A program made the translations under genes and the position numbers. The notes beneath the pieces were generated by a model. The model did no database searches and was not told where the DNA came from. It saw nothing but the letters and a program-made list of their open reading frames with translations. From Conservatibacter flavescens (lineage in GTDB: Bacteria > Pseudomonadota > Gammaproteobacteria > Enterobacterales > Pasteurellaceae), in contig NZ_PHHA01000026.1 of the NCBI RefSeq assembly GCF_002795425.1, positions 1 to 64,000 of the forward strand: a stretch of DNA of 64,000 bases. The letters run 5' to 3'. How positions within the stretch are numbered: the first letter of the stretch is position 1; each line of letters starts with the position of its first letter. Positions 36,438 through 47,139 of the stretch are shown here, one piece after another.

Positions 36438-37079
36438 ATGTTTAAAATGAATTTAAAAAAATGGTTTGCAAAAACGGTTGTCATTTTTACCGCACTTTTC
36501 GCATTTAATGCCGTTGCTGCGGACAGCCCTTATGTGTTGATGCAAAAAGCCTCAGACAAACTATTTAGCGATATTAAAGCCAACCAAGCTAAAATCAAAC
36601 AAGATCCTAACTATTTACGTACGATTGTACGTCAAGATCTCTTGCCTTATGTACATGTTAATTATGCAGGTTCTTTAGTATTAGGATCGCATTTTAAATC
36701 CACTACGCCTGAACAAAGAGAAAAATTCTTTGCTGCATTTGGTAATTTTATTGAGCAAGCGTATGCTCAAGTACTGACGATGTATAGCGATCAAAAAATT
36801 GAGATTGAAAAAGCGAAAGATATTGGCGATAAAACTATCGTAAGCATTCGTGTTAATGTGATTAATAGTGGTAATCAGCCACCAATTAAACTTGATTTTA
36901 AATGGCGTAAAAATAGCAAAACAGGCGAATGGCAAGCTTATGATATGGCTGCTGAAGGTGTTAGCATGGTCGTCACCAAACAAAATGAATGGAGTAGCAT
37001 TTTACGTCAAAAAGGAATTGATGCTTTAACGGCTCAAATTCAACAATCTGCAAATGCGCCTATTACCCTGAGTAAATAA
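36438..37079 (+). CDS. mlaC: Periplasmic phospholipid carrier MlaC
   Basis: A 213-residue periplasmic protein with a signal peptide (about 1-27, ending FNAVAA before DSPY). The mature part follows the MlaC/Ttg2D pattern: DLLPYVHVNYAGSLVLGSHFKSTTPEQREKFFAAF and the closing EWSSILRQKGIDALTAQI. It shuttles phospholipid between MlaA in the outer membrane and MlaD. The ATG at 36438 is chosen for its GGAG site; an in-frame TTG 12 bp upstream is disregarded. mlaA is not in the window. Confidence 0.95.
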   Translation: MFKMNLKKWFAKTVVIFTALFAFNAVAADSPYVLMQKASDKLFSDIKANQAKIKQDPNYLRTIVRQDLLPYVHVNYAGSLVLGSHFKSTTPEQREKFFAAFGNFIEQAYAQVLTMYSDQKIEIEKAKDIGDKTIVSIRVNVINSGNQPPIKLDFKWRKNSKTGEWQAYDMAAEGVSMVVTKQNEWSSILRQKGIDALTAQIQQSANAPITLSK

Positions 37080-37435
37080 TGTCAGTTAATCAGCAGTCGC
37101 TACAATGGGTAGCACTATCTCAAGAAAATACTCTCGTTCTCCAGTTATCTGGAGAACTTTCACGTAATACTTTGTTACCTTTATGGTCACAACACGAGAC
37201 TATTCTTGCTTCTCATGCTGTTGCCAATAAACATATTCATTGGGATTTAAGCCAAATTACGCGAATTGACTCCGCAGGATTTGCATTTTTATGTGAACTG
37301 TTGCAACATAGTCAATCTGTGCAAACTGTCGGTACAAACGTGCGTCTAATCGGTGCACCTTCCCAGTTGTTTACATTAAGTGATTTATTTGGCTTATCTA
37401 CCTGGATTAAGCCGTTTTTATTTGCTTCAAACTAA
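37079..37435 (+). CDS. mlaB: STAS-domain subunit MlaB
   Basis: A 118-residue STAS-domain protein. The motif QITRIDSAGFAFLCEL (about 59-74) contains Ser65 at the position that is phosphorylated in anti-sigma factor antagonists. In the Mla complex MlaB binds MlaF and is needed for assembly and activity. Its ATG overlaps the mlaC stop (TAATG). Confidence 0.9.
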   Translation: MSVNQQSLQWVALSQENTLVLQLSGELSRNTLLPLWSQHETILASHAVANKHIHWDLSQITRIDSAGFAFLCELLQHSQSVQTVGTNVRLIGAPSQLFTLSDLFGLSTWIKPFLFASN

Positions 37436-37449
37436 GTGGAAATGAGTTC

Positions 37450-38999
<1,550 letters not shown>

Positions 39000-39010
39000 T
39001 TCGTTTATGG

Positions 39011-39042
39011 TTGCTCATGTTATCTAACATGAGCAATTTTAT
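39011..39042 (+). terminator. Terminator after murA
   Basis: TTGCTCATGTTA (39011-39022) pairs perfectly with TAACATGAGCAA (39025-39036), followed by TTTT. It closes the mla-murA operon 12 bp after the murA stop. Confidence 0.92.
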
Positions 39043-39075
39043 ATCAACTCTTTCCCTTTAAATCCATTTATTTTT

Positions 39076-39765
39076 ATGACAATTGCACAACATTTACAGC
39101 AAGTAAACCAACAAATTCAGCAATGTTGTATAAAAGCAGGACGTAATCCTACGGACGTTTCTTTACTTGCAGTGAGTAAAACAAAACCAATTGATGATAT
39201 TCTCACCGCACATCAACTTGGACAACGTGCCTTTGGTGAAAATTATGTTCAAGAAGGCGTAGATAAAATTGAGTACTGCCGCCAACAAGGTATTGAATTA
39301 GAATGGCATTTTATTGGCTCTCTTCAATCCAATAAAACACGTTTAGTCGCTGAATACTTTGATTGGTATCAAACACTGTCGCGAGCCAAAATTGCAGACA
39401 GATTAAACGAACAACGTTCCCCTTATCGCCAGCCACTCAATGTGCTAATTCAGATTAACATTAGCCATGAAGACTCGAAATCTGGTATAGAGCCACAAGA
39501 TATGCTTAGCCTTGCGCAACATCTCACAACGTTGCCTAATTTGCGCCTACGTGGATTAATGGCTATTCCAGAGGCGACTGAGGATACACAACAGCAACTT
39601 ATCGTCTTTGAAAAAATGCAAACCTTATTCCATCGCCTACAACAAACTTTCCCAACACAGCCTATTGATACGCTGTCTCTTGGTATGAGTGGAGATATGG
39701 AAAGTGCGATACGATGTGGGTCCACAATGGTAAGGATTGGTACAGCTATTTTTGGGCAACGGTAA
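39076..39765 (+). CDS. yggS: PLP homeostasis protein YggS
   Basis: A 229-residue single-domain PLP-binding protein of the YggS/PROSC family, with PLP-binding Lys35 in LAVSKTKP and family blocks FGENYVQEGVDKI, WHFIGSLQSNK, LRGLMAIP and LSMGMSGDMESAI-like LSLGMSGDMESAIRCGSTMVRIG. It buffers pyridoxal phosphate in the cell and affects amino-acid pools. It appears to be a one-gene unit, with no clear ribosome site ahead of the ATG. Confidence 0.95.
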   Translation: MTIAQHLQQVNQQIQQCCIKAGRNPTDVSLLAVSKTKPIDDILTAHQLGQRAFGENYVQEGVDKIEYCRQQGIELEWHFIGSLQSNKTRLVAEYFDWYQTLSRAKIADRLNEQRSPYRQPLNVLIQINISHEDSKSGIEPQDMLSLAQHLTTLPNLRLRGLMAIPEATEDTQQQLIVFEKMQTLFHRLQQTFPTQPIDTLSLGMSGDMESAIRCGSTMVRIGTAIFGQR

Positions 39766-39893
39766 GTTTTATTATTTTAGCGAGAATCTATCCTTATTTT
39801 TTTGAACTAATTCACATTTTGTGAAAAAAACGATTTTTGTTATAGACATAACCTATAAATTTTGTTATTTTGCAGCATACTCCTTATGTATAT

Positions 39894-39947
39894 GCCTGCC
39901 ACTGTATTTTTTATGTCTAAATACAATTGTTGTGGCAGGTACTTTTT
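39894..39947 (+). terminator. Large hairpin with T-run after yggS
   Basis: GCCTGCCAC (39894-39902) pairs with GTGGCAGGT (39932-39940; one G-U closure), followed by ACTTTTTTG. The loop is about 29 nt and contains TGTATTT/AAATACA arms that extend the pairing. It lies 130 bp after yggS and 56 bp before the next gene, so it could end yggS or a short upstream transcript. Confidence 0.6.
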
Positions 39948-40002
39948 TGTTATTAACTGAATTTAAAATTAACTTGATAAACACTTTGTAGATGGAAACG
40001 AA

Positions 40003-40311
40003 ATGATTAAAAAAATTAGTCTGACATTTATCACAGCGATTTTCGCAACATTTAGCTTATCTGCATTCAGTGCGCCAGCTAATCAAACTAAAGTAATTCC
40101 TCAGCAATGTGAACAACTTTTTAAAGAAGCAGAAAACTTAATTGCTGATGCAGAAAAACAGCCGGGTACACATACACAAATCAGCAAGATGAAAAACAAA
40201 CTGAATCAAAGTAAAAAACAAATACTTGAGATGGAGCTTGCGACACAAACTAAAAGCTGCAATCAAGGTTTGGCTAAATTAAACTCTTTAAAACAGCAAC
40301 AACCAGATTAA
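40003..40311 (+). CDS. Small secreted hypothetical protein (DUF5339-like)
   Basis: A 102-residue protein with a clear signal peptide (residues 1-24, ending LSAFSA before PANQ). The mature part is about 78 residues, helical and rich in Lys, Gln and Ala, with two cysteines (in QQCEQLF and KSCNQGL) that could bond in the periplasm. The layout QQCEQLFKEAENLI...INKMKNKL-like resembles Pasteurellaceae DUF5339 proteins as I recall them. No function is known to me. It is a single gene closed by a strong bidirectional terminator shared with the cold-shock gene. Confidence 0.75.
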   Translation: MIKKISLTFITAIFATFSLSAFSAPANQTKVIPQQCEQLFKEAENLIADAEKQPGTHTQISKMKNKLNQSKKQILEMELATQTKSCNQGLAKLNSLKQQQPD

Positions 40312-40320
40312 TTCTCTTAT

Positions 40321-40359
40321 AAAAGAAGCCGCCCTAAATAGATTAGCGCGGCTTCTTTT
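40321..40359. terminator. Bidirectional terminator between the DUF5339-like gene and cspD
   Basis: AAAAGAAGCCGC (40321-40332) pairs perfectly with GCGGCTTCTTTT (40348-40359). A and T runs at both ends allow termination of both converging transcripts. Confidence 0.9.
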
Positions 40360-40375
40360 CAGCGTTTTGGTTTCA

Positions 40376-40585
40376 TTAAGCAATTACAACAACATTCTCT
40401 GCTTTTTTACCACGTTTATCATCAATGATATCAAACGTGACAGATTGACCTTCTTTTAGGCTGCGAAAGCCTTCACTTTGGATAGCAGAAAAATGAACAA
40501 ATACATCTTCGCCACCCTCAACCTGTAAAAAACCAAATCCTTTTGTATCGTTAAACCATTTAACGGTTCCTTTTACTTGTTGCAT
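40376..40585 (-). CDS. cspD: Cold-shock domain protein, CspD-like
   Basis: A 69-residue single cold-shock domain with RNP1 (KGFGFLQV) and RNP2 (VFVHFSAI) nucleic-acid-binding motifs, beginning [14 protein letters not shown]. The sequence FHxSAIQ and short C terminus suggest the CspD branch, which in E. coli is induced in stationary phase and inhibits replication, though CspA-type function cannot be excluded by reading. The upstream gap is long and has a CRP-like site. Confidence 0.85.
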   Translation of the reverse strand: MQQVKGTVKWFNDTKGFGFLQVEGGEDVFVHFSAIQSEGFRSLKEGQSVTFDIIDDKRGKKAENVVVIA

Positions 40586-40887
40586 TTTTTCAATCCTTGT
40601 GTCTATCTAAAAAACAGATAACTCACACCTTGTACTTATATATTAAAACAGAATTTCTAATGTGACCCTGAATCTCGTGCTTTGAATATGGTAACAACGC
40701 TGTTATGTTATCCCACACGCTTATCCTATAAGCAAATACTATACTAACAAGCATTCACGTTAAAGAACACTGTTTTCTACCCTATTTTACGTAAAAAAAT
40801 GCAAATGTCGTGATCTTGCTCACAAAAAAAGATCGAATCTGGCAGTAATCAGAGCAAGACATTTGCTCTGATTAAATAATAAGAAAG
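40586..40887 (-). other. Control region between mpl and cspD
   Basis: About 300 bp without a gene. It contains the cspD leader, a CRP-like site (40806-40827), a possible -35/-10 pair on the minus strand (TTCTTT and TATAGT near 40740-40770), and a perfect hairpin AATCAGAGCAA/TTGCTCTGATT (40847-40873) after mpl that has no directly adjacent T-run. Confidence 0.6.
40806..40827 (-). promoter_or_regulatory. CRP-like site upstream of cspD
   Basis: CGTGA-TCTTGC-TCACA (40809-40824) matches the CRP half-sites TGTGA/TCACA at four and five of five positions. It lies 221 bp before the cspD start and after mpl. In E. coli cspD is activated by cAMP-CRP (known); the link here is inference and the distance to the promoter is uncertain. 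Confidence 0.55.
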
Positions 40888-42252
40888 TTAAGCTTGTAAT
40901 TGCGCTAAGATTTTTTGATGGATCCCGCCAAAGCTTCCGTTGCTCATGATTAAAATATGATCCGTTGGTTTAGCTTCATCTACAATAAATTTCACTAATA
41001 AATCTAAATCAGCACTCCAGTTTACCGGTTGAACACATTGATTCGCAATATCCACTACATCCCATGGAATATTCTCGGGTTGTAATAAAAACACATGATC
41101 CGCCCGCACTAATGCTGGGGCAATTTCATCTTTATGAACGCCCATTTTCATCGTATTAGAACGTGGTTCTAATACAGCCAAAATACGTACCCCACCTCCT
41201 ACTTTATCTCGAAGTGCGGTCAATGTAGCTAGAATTTCTGCCGGATGATGGGCGAAATCATCATAGACGGTAATATTATTGACTTCACCTTTTATCTCTA
41301 AACGACGGTTTGCATTCACAAAACTACTTAATGCCATACAAGCTTTATCAATGCTTACCCCTGCATGATAGGCTGCGGCAATGGCCATCAGCGCATTATG
41401 CATATTGTGCTGTCCAACAATATTCCAATGTACTTCCGCGACTTTATCGCCTTGATGGAAAACTGAAAATTGCGTGCAATCATTTGTGATACGCTCTGCA
41501 TACCATTGCTGATCTTTTCCTAAAAACTGCTGCTCAGACCAACAGCCCATCGCCAACGTCTCTTTTACCGTTTGTTCACTTTCCACAGATAAAATACGTC
41601 CTGAGGCTGGCATAGTCCGGATCATATGGTGAAATTGGCGTTGAATAGCATGTAAATCATCAAAAATATCCGCATGATCAAACCCTAAGTTATTAATAAT
41701 CAAAGTTTTAGGATTATAATGTACAAATTTAGAACGCTTATCAAAAAATGCAGTATCATATTCGTCTGCTTCAATCACAAAATAAGGACTATCGGTAAAA
41801 CGCGCTGATACACCAAAATTTCCGGCTATCCCGCCAATTAAGAAACTAGGGTTCAAATTATTTTGCTCTAAAATCCAAGTTAACATTCCCGTAGTCGTTG
41901 TCTTACCATGTGTTCCGGATACAGCCAACACCCAACGTTTACGCAGCAAATTATCATGTAACCATTGTGGCCCCGACATATAAGGCAAATTATGTTCTAA
42001 AACATATTCTACACAAGGATTACCACGTTTCATTGCATTACCAATAATAACCATATCCGGTGCTGGCTGTAACTGCGATACCTCAAAATGAGGAATAATT
42101 TCTACACCACTTTTTTCTAAAAATGTACTCATAGGTGGATAAACATTAATATCTGAGCCTGTCACATGATAGCCCATTTGCTTCGCGATAAGTGCTAACC
42201 CACCCATAAAAGTACCACACACACCTAAAATATGGATATGTTCATTTTTCAT
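40888..42252 (-). CDS. mpl: Murein tripeptide ligase (UDP-MurNAc : L-Ala-gamma-D-Glu-mDAP ligase)
   Basis: A 454-residue Mur-ligase-family enzyme that joins recycled L-Ala-gamma-D-Glu-mDAP tripeptide to UDP-MurNAc. The ATP loop is SGTHGKTTTT (112-121), and the start HIHILGVCGTFMGGLALIA is typical of Mpl, distinct from MurC. The C terminus has LEPRSNTMKMG and LIMSNGSFGG. The ATG at 42252 is preferred, with GGGA upstream; the frame extends to a TTG 12 bp earlier. It is transcribed divergently from fbp. Confidence 0.96.
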   Translation of the reverse strand: MKNEHIHILGVCGTFMGGLALIAKQMGYHVTGSDINVYPPMSTFLEKSGVEIIPHFEVSQLQPAPDMVIIGNAMKRGNPCVEYVLEHNLPYMSGPQWLHDNLLRKRWVLAVSGTHGKTTTTGMLTWILEQNNLNPSFLIGGIAGNFGVSARFTDSPYFVIEADEYDTAFFDKRSKFVHYNPKTLIINNLGFDHADIFDDLHAIQRQFHHMIRTMPASGRILSVESEQTVKETLAMGCWSEQQFLGKDQQWYAERITNDCTQFSVFHQGDKVAEVHWNIVGQHNMHNALMAIAAAYHAGVSIDKACMALSSFVNANRRLEIKGEVNNITVYDDFAHHPAEILATLTALRDKVGGGVRILAVLEPRSNTMKMGVHKDEIAPALVRADHVFLLQPENIPWDVVDIANQCVQPVNWSADLDLLVKFIVDEAKPTDHILIMSNGSFGGIHQKILAQLQA

Positions 42253-42275
42253 ATATAGTCCCAATTTCTACTCAA

Positions 42276-42349
42276 AAATGTGTACTTGATCACATTGTTT
42301 AAAATCTATTTCATTGATAGCTTACGTGTTTTTTTCAACTTGCTATAAT
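42276..42349 (+). promoter_or_regulatory. fbp promoter with CRP site
   Basis: AAATGTGTACTTGATCACATTG (42276-42297) is a near-consensus CRP site (TGTGT/TCACA half-sites). An extended -10, TGCTATAAT (42341-42349), lies downstream with only a poor -35 (CTTACG), so the promoter may depend on an activator. The site centre is about 70 bp before the predicted start near 42356, a helical turn beyond the usual class I position. Control of a gluconeogenic gene by CRP makes biological sense. Confidence 0.72.
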
Positions 42350-42404
42350 AAATCAAGTTATCTATTCAGTAAAACAAAAAACGCATTTAAATAAGGATAT
42401 CCTA

Positions 42405-43412
42405 ATGAAAACACTTGGCGAATTTATTGTCGAAAAACAAGCTGACTACCCCAATGCCAAAGGCGAATTAACCGGCATTTTATCTTCTATTCGTTTGGTT
42501 GCAAAAGTTATCCACCGTGATATCAATAAAGCGGGCTTAACAAATAATATTATTGGTAACGCGGGTTCTGAAAATGTGCAGGGCGAAACTCAAATGAAGC
42601 TTGATATTTTTGCACACGAAACCTTCAAAAAAGCGCTGATGGCTCGCGAAGATGTCGCAGGCTTTGCTTCAGAAGAAGAGGAAAACTTTATTGCTTTCGA
42701 TACTCAACGTGGCCGAAATGCTAAATATGTTATCCTCACAGATCCTCTTGATGGTTCATCTAATATTGACGTGAATGTGGCTGTCGGCACTATTTTTTCC
42801 ATTTACCGTCGAGTTTCCCCTATTGGCACACCTGTTACCCTAGAAGATTTCCTACAGCCTGGACACCGTCAAGTCGCTGCCGGGTATGTAGTTTACGGCT
42901 CTTCTACCATGCTGGTTTATACAACGGGTAACGGTGTTAATGGTTTTACCTATGATCCTTCACTTGGTGTATTCTGCCTGTCACATGAAAATATCCAAAT
43001 TCCACAAACCGGCAAAATTTACTCTATTAACGAAGGACAATACCTTAAATTTCCAATGGGCGTAAAAAAATACATCAAATATTGCCAAGAAGAAGACAAA
43101 GCCACAAACCGCCCTTATACCTCGCGCTATATTGGCTCTTTAGTCTCTGATTTTCATCGTAATATGCTCAAAGGTGGCATTTATATTTATCCTAGTGCGA
43201 CCAATTATCCGAATGGTAAACTGCGTTTGTTATATGAGGGTAATCCAATGGCATTCTTAGCTGAACAGGCTGGTGGGCTTGCTAGCGATGGCTTCCGTCG
43301 TATTTTAGATATTCAACCAACAGAACTTCATCAACGCATACCACTGTTCATTGGTTCAAAACAAATGGTTGAAAAAACTCAAGACTTTATGCAACAGTTT
43401 TCAGGGGAATAA
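42405..43412 (+). CDS. fbp: Fructose-1,6-bisphosphatase, class I
   Basis: A 335-residue class I FBPase, the key irreversible step of gluconeogenesis. Metal and catalytic motifs are present: ASEEEE (residues about 89-94), [14 protein letters not shown] (about 117-130), the substrate stretch [18 protein letters not shown] and [18 protein letters not shown] inhibition is expected from the family. It has an AGGA ribosome site and is a single gene ended by a strong terminator. Confidence 0.97.
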   Translation: MKTLGEFIVEKQADYPNAKGELTGILSSIRLVAKVIHRDINKAGLTNNIIGNAGSENVQGETQMKLDIFAHETFKKALMAREDVAGFASEEEENFIAFDTQRGRNAKYVILTDPLDGSSNIDVNVAVGTIFSIYRRVSPIGTPVTLEDFLQPGHRQVAAGYVVYGSSTMLVYTTGNGVNGFTYDPSLGVFCLSHENIQIPQTGKIYSINEGQYLKFPMGVKKYIKYCQEEDKATNRPYTSRYIGSLVSDFHRNMLKGGIYIYPSATNYPNGKLRLLYEGNPMAFLAEQAGGLASDGFRRILDIQPTELHQRIPLFIGSKQMVEKTQDFMQQFSGE

Positions 43413-43454
43413 ATATAATATTTGCTTAACAGATTGCTTTTTACCTTTGAAAAG

Positions 43455-43498
43455 TAAAAAAGGACGATAACATGACAATCAAGTTATCGTCCTTTTAT
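43455..43498. terminator. Bidirectional terminator between fbp and grxA
   Basis: AAGGACGATAAC (43460-43471) pairs perfectly with GTTATCGTCCTT (43483-43494). An A-run before and a TTTTA run after allow termination of both converging genes. Confidence 0.92.
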
Positions 43499-43517
43499 AC
43501 ACAAGACTATTCGGCAA

Positions 43518-43781
43518 TTATGCAACAACGCCAAATTGTGCTTTCATTAATGCTTCAAAATCTGTACATCCGCCAATTGGTTTTTCATCAATAAAAATTT
43601 GTGGTACGGTTTCAACAGGTTTACCAACTGATTTTGATAAATCTGCTTTAGTAATACCTTCTGCTTGGATATCAACATAGCGATAGCTAAAATCCTCTAC
43701 CGTATTTTGTAATTTCTCTGCCAATTCTTTTGCTCTTACACAGTAAGGGCAACCCGGACGACCAAAAATAACAACAAACAT
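43518..43781 (-). CDS. grxA: Glutaredoxin 1
   Basis: An 87-residue dithiol glutaredoxin. The active site is CPYC (Cys11-Cys14) in FGRPGCPYCVRAKELAEKL, and VETVPQIFIDEKPIGGCTDFE supplies the cis-proline and glutathione-binding loop. It reduces ribonucleotide reductase and other disulfides with glutathione. It is divergent from nfsA-rimK. The same four functions cluster in E. coli (grxA-ybjC-nfsA-rimK), supporting the assignment. Confidence 0.94.
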   Translation of the reverse strand: MFVVIFGRPGCPYCVRAKELAEKLQNTVEDFSYRYVDIQAEGITKADLSKSVGKPVETVPQIFIDEKPIGGCTDFEALMKAQFGVVA

Positions 43782-43906
43782 AATCTACTCCTTTATTAAT
43801 AAGTACCTTATTGTATCTGATCTTTTTTAGAAACATAAAGTGTTTTTCAGCATTGCTTCAATTGGTATAATATATTAATTCAATAAAACAAACTCTGTCG
43901 GAGGTT

Positions 43907-44635
43907 ATGATGAATAAAACTTCAAGCACATTGGATACTATTTTATCTCACCGCTCTATTCGAAAATTTACACCCAAAAAAATTTCAACAGACATTCTAG
44001 AACAGCTGATTAATGCGGCACGTTGTGCGTCTACATCGAACAACTTGCAGTGCATTTCAATTATCCGTATTACTGATGAAACATTACGTGAACAGATTAT
44101 GGCCTGTGCCTCCAATCAGCAATATATCAAAGATGCCGCAGAGTTTTTTGTATTTTGTGTTGATTTTCACAAACACCAGCAAATCTGTCCAGAATCCCAA
44201 TTGGATTATACTGAAGTACTATTAATTGGCGCAGTAGATGCCGGTATTATGGCTCAAAATGTGTTAGTTGCCGCTGAGTCATTAGGATTAGGTGGGGTAT
44301 ATATTGGTGCATTGCGTAATGAAATTGAAAAAGTCAGTGAATTGTTAAAACTCCCCGCCCATTCATTCCCTGTCTTTGGTTTATGTTTAGGCTATCCAGC
44401 CCAAGACCCGCCACTAAAACCTCGTCTCCCCAAAACGTTGATGTGTTTTGAAAATACCTATCAAGCGTTGCAAGAACCCATTCTTGCAGAATATAACCAG
44501 CAAGTGCAAGAATACTATCAACAGCGCAGCAAAATTGATATGGACTGGACTCGAAACATCGAAAAGACACTCGCGAAACCGGTGCGTCCACATATTTTGC
44601 CATTTTTACAAAAACAAGGATTTATAAAGAAATAA
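43907..44635 (+). CDS. nfsA: NADPH nitroreductase NfsA
   Basis: A 242-residue FMN-dependent oxygen-insensitive nitroreductase of the NfsA/FRP group. N-terminal [12 protein letters not shown] and [12 protein letters not shown] bind FMN, with [11 protein letters not shown] and FGLCLGYP further on. It reduces nitroaromatics and quinones, and its loss usually gives nitrofuran resistance. GGAGG precedes the ATGATG start. It runs into rimK 4 bp after its stop. Confidence 0.93.
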   Translation: MMNKTSSTLDTILSHRSIRKFTPKKISTDILEQLINAARCASTSNNLQCISIIRITDETLREQIMACASNQQYIKDAAEFFVFCVDFHKHQQICPESQLDYTEVLLIGAVDAGIMAQNVLVAAESLGLGGVYIGALRNEIEKVSELLKLPAHSFPVFGLCLGYPAQDPPLKPRLPKTLMCFENTYQALQEPILAEYNQQVQEYYQQRSKIDMDWTRNIEKTLAKPVRPHILPFLQKQGFIKK

Positions 44636-44639
44636 GCAA

Positions 44640-45539
44640 ATGAAACTACTCATGTTATGTCGAGAACCTCGCCTTTATAGTTGCGAGCGTTTAAAAGAAG
44701 CCGCAGAACAAAGTAATCATCACATGGATATTTTGGATCCTAATCGTTTTTTGCTAAAACTTGAGCAAAACGCACCGCACTTTTCCATGTATTATCAACC
44801 TGCGGGAGCCGAGCCTTATTTGTTATCGGATTATGATGTTATTATCCCTCGTTTTGGTTCAGCCAGTACGCGTATGGGCTGCGCCCTATTACGCCATTTC
44901 GAAGGAAGAAAAGTTCCTTGTCTCAATTCCAGTTCTGCCTTTCTCCGCGCGCGTGATAAATGGCTAAGTTTGCAACTACTACGCGAAGCGGGTATTCCCG
45001 TGCCTGATACTGCATTAATCGGTGATGAGTTTAATATTTCACAAGGAATGTCAATGGCAAAAATGCCCACTATATTAAAAACCTTAAGCGGGGCGCAGGG
45101 TATTGGTGTTATTTTAGCTGAACAAATGCAAAGTGCGGTGAGTATTTTGGAAACATTAAAGCAAGCGCAAGTTCCTACCCTGTTACAAGATTTTATCGCA
45201 GAAGCGCAAGGAACTGATTTGCGCTGTTTTGTGGTTGGAAATCAGGTGATTGCGGCGATGAAACGTATCAGTCAAAATGGTGAATTTAGAGCAAATTTTC
45301 ATCGTGGCGGGCTTGCAGAAAAAATTCAGCTCACCTCTGAAGAAAAAAATATGGCAATTAAAGCGACTCAAATACTAGGATTAGACGTTGCTGGCGTTGA
45401 TCTTATTCGCTCTCAAAGAGGGCCTCTTGTCTTAGAAGTCAATGCGAGTCCTGGTTTAGAAATGATCGAAAAAACGAGCCATATTGATATCGCAAGCCAA
45501 ATCATTGTGCAAGCTGAAAAAATAGCGAAGTCATCGTAA
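44640..45539 (+). CDS. rimK: RimK-family alpha-L-glutamate ligase
   Basis: A 299-residue ATP-grasp ligase. ATP-grasp motifs include [14 protein letters not shown] (about residues 142-155), [20 protein letters not shown] and the metal site [14 protein letters not shown] near 265-278. E. coli RimK adds glutamate residues to the C terminus of ribosomal protein S6; this protein is 299 rather than 300 residues and probably does the same. It is cotranscribed with nfsA, as in E. coli. Confidence 0.92.
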   Translation: MKLLMLCREPRLYSCERLKEAAEQSNHHMDILDPNRFLLKLEQNAPHFSMYYQPAGAEPYLLSDYDVIIPRFGSASTRMGCALLRHFEGRKVPCLNSSSAFLRARDKWLSLQLLREAGIPVPDTALIGDEFNISQGMSMAKMPTILKTLSGAQGIGVILAEQMQSAVSILETLKQAQVPTLLQDFIAEAQGTDLRCFVVGNQVIAAMKRISQNGEFRANFHRGGLAEKIQLTSEEKNMAIKATQILGLDVAGVDLIRSQRGPLVLEVNASPGLEMIEKTSHIDIASQIIVQAEKIAKSS

Positions 45540-45609
45540 TTCCACTACTGAAATTAACTCTTTTGTGTTAGTATGCTGTCACGTTTTTTCAATTTTAAGG
45601 AGAGATAAG

Positions 45610-47058
45610 ATGGCAAACACATCTATACAGGTCAAAGCAGGTTTCCAATGGCAGGGCTTGCTTATTTCTGTCATTGTCGGGGTTGGAATTTATGCCCTTC
45701 CTATTCCAGAAGGGCTAACATCACAAGCATGGGGGATGTTAGCGCTTTTTATTGCAACTATTGTCGCGATTATTGCTAAAGCAATGCCAATGGGGGCAGC
45801 AACCTTAGTCGCGCTGGTGATTAGTGGTTTAACTGGATTAACACCACTCAGCGGGGGAAAAGACAATGTCAGCATGCTTTCGGGCTTTTCCAATGGTACT
45901 ATTTGGTTAATTGGTATCGCGATGTTCTTATCGCGTGCCGTTATCAAAACAGGACTTGGGCATCGTATTGCATTATATTTTATCTCAAAATTTGGTAATC
46001 GTATGATGGGAGTGGCTTATGGCATCGCACTGGCTGATACGATTATTGCACCAGGTATCCCCTCAGCTTCTGCACGAGGAGGCGGTATCATGTATCCAAT
46101 TATGCAATCAATTGCCGACACCTATGACTCGAAGCCCGGCCCCACAGCAAGACGGGCTGGTGCTTTTCTTGCTATTGTCGTCTCACAAATTGATACCATT
46201 GTCTGTACTATGTTTTTAACGGCTATGGCTGGAAATCCACTTATTGCAGAACTTGCTTCCAGTCAAGGCATTCAAATCACATGGATGACCTGGTTTTTAG
46301 GCGCTATCGTTCCTGGCATTGTGAGTTTAATTGTCTTGCCTTATTTGGTGTATTTAATTTATCCACCTGAACTGAAAAAAACGCCTAAAATGGCTGAAAT
46401 GGCGAGCGAACAGCTAAAACAAATGGGGAAAATGAGCACTGCGGAATGGATTTTAGCCCTTGATTTTATTCTATTGTTATTCCTTTGGACTGTCGGTGAT
46501 CTATTATTTGGTATTCCAGCCACCGTTTCCGCTTTTATCGGGTTGGTTATCTTGTTATTCACAAATATTATGACCTGGAAAAATATTGTTGAGGAAACAA
46601 CCGCTTGGGATACAATGTTTTGGTTTGCTGTTTTAGTAATGATGGCAACTGCATTGAACAAATACGGCGTAATTAGCTGGATTTCTACTCATATTTCATC
46701 ATCTATCGGAATGTTTAGTTGGCCTGTTGCATTTACAATATTGGTATTAGTCTATTTTTATACTCGTTATTTCTTTGCTTCAGCGATGGCTCATATTTCG
46801 GCAATGTATTTGGCCTTTTTAGCGGCTGCAATTGCCGTCGGTACGCCACCTATGATCGCAGCCATTGGTTTAGGCTACACTTCAACATTATCAATGAGCC
46901 TAACACAATATGCCGGAGGACCTGGACCCGCTTTATTCGGTTCTGGTTATAATACTACTGGACAATGGTGGGGTGTCAGTTTTGTCATTTCTCTTGCTTC
47001 ATTAGCCATCTGGTTTGGTGTTGGTGGGCTTTGGATGAAAGTACTTGGCTGGTGGTAA
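45610..47058 (+). CDS. DASS-family dicarboxylate/anion transporter
   Basis: A 482-residue membrane protein with about 12 helices from the divalent anion:sodium symporter (CitT/TtdT/YbhI) group. Helix-rich stretches such as AIIAKAMPMGAATLVALVISGLTGL, FLSRAVIKTGLGHRIALYF, and the C-terminal SMSLTQYAGGPGPALFGSGY fit the family's substrate-site repeats. The substrate is likely a C4-dicarboxylate, citrate or 2-oxoglutarate; none can be fixed from sequence. The start at 45610 has AAGGAGAG upstream; the open frame extends 45 bp earlier without a ribosome site. Confidence 0.88.
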   Translation: MANTSIQVKAGFQWQGLLISVIVGVGIYALPIPEGLTSQAWGMLALFIATIVAIIAKAMPMGAATLVALVISGLTGLTPLSGGKDNVSMLSGFSNGTIWLIGIAMFLSRAVIKTGLGHRIALYFISKFGNRMMGVAYGIALADTIIAPGIPSASARGGGIMYPIMQSIADTYDSKPGPTARRAGAFLAIVVSQIDTIVCTMFLTAMAGNPLIAELASSQGIQITWMTWFLGAIVPGIVSLIVLPYLVYLIYPPELKKTPKMAEMASEQLKQMGKMSTAEWILALDFILLLFLWTVGDLLFGIPATVSAFIGLVILLFTNIMTWKNIVEETTAWDTMFWFAVLVMMATALNKYGVISWISTHISSSIGMFSWPVAFTILVLVYFYTRYFFASAMAHISAMYLAFLAAAIAVGTPPMIAAIGLGYTSTLSMSLTQYAGGPGPALFGSGYNTTGQWWGVSFVISLASLAIWFGVGGLWMKVLGWW

Positions 47059-47103
47059 ACGTCCTATAATCCATGATGGACTACACTTATATATTAATTT
47101 CAT

Positions 47104-47120
47104 GGTGGGCATTGCCCACC
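47104..47120. terminator. Hairpin between the DASS transporter and smpB
   Basis: GGTGGGC (47104-47110) pairs with GCCCACC (47114-47120) over a 3-nt loop. No real T-run follows, so it is a weak or factor-dependent terminator candidate for the converging genes. Confidence 0.55.
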
Positions 47121-47139
47121 TTGACAAACTTTAGCGCAC

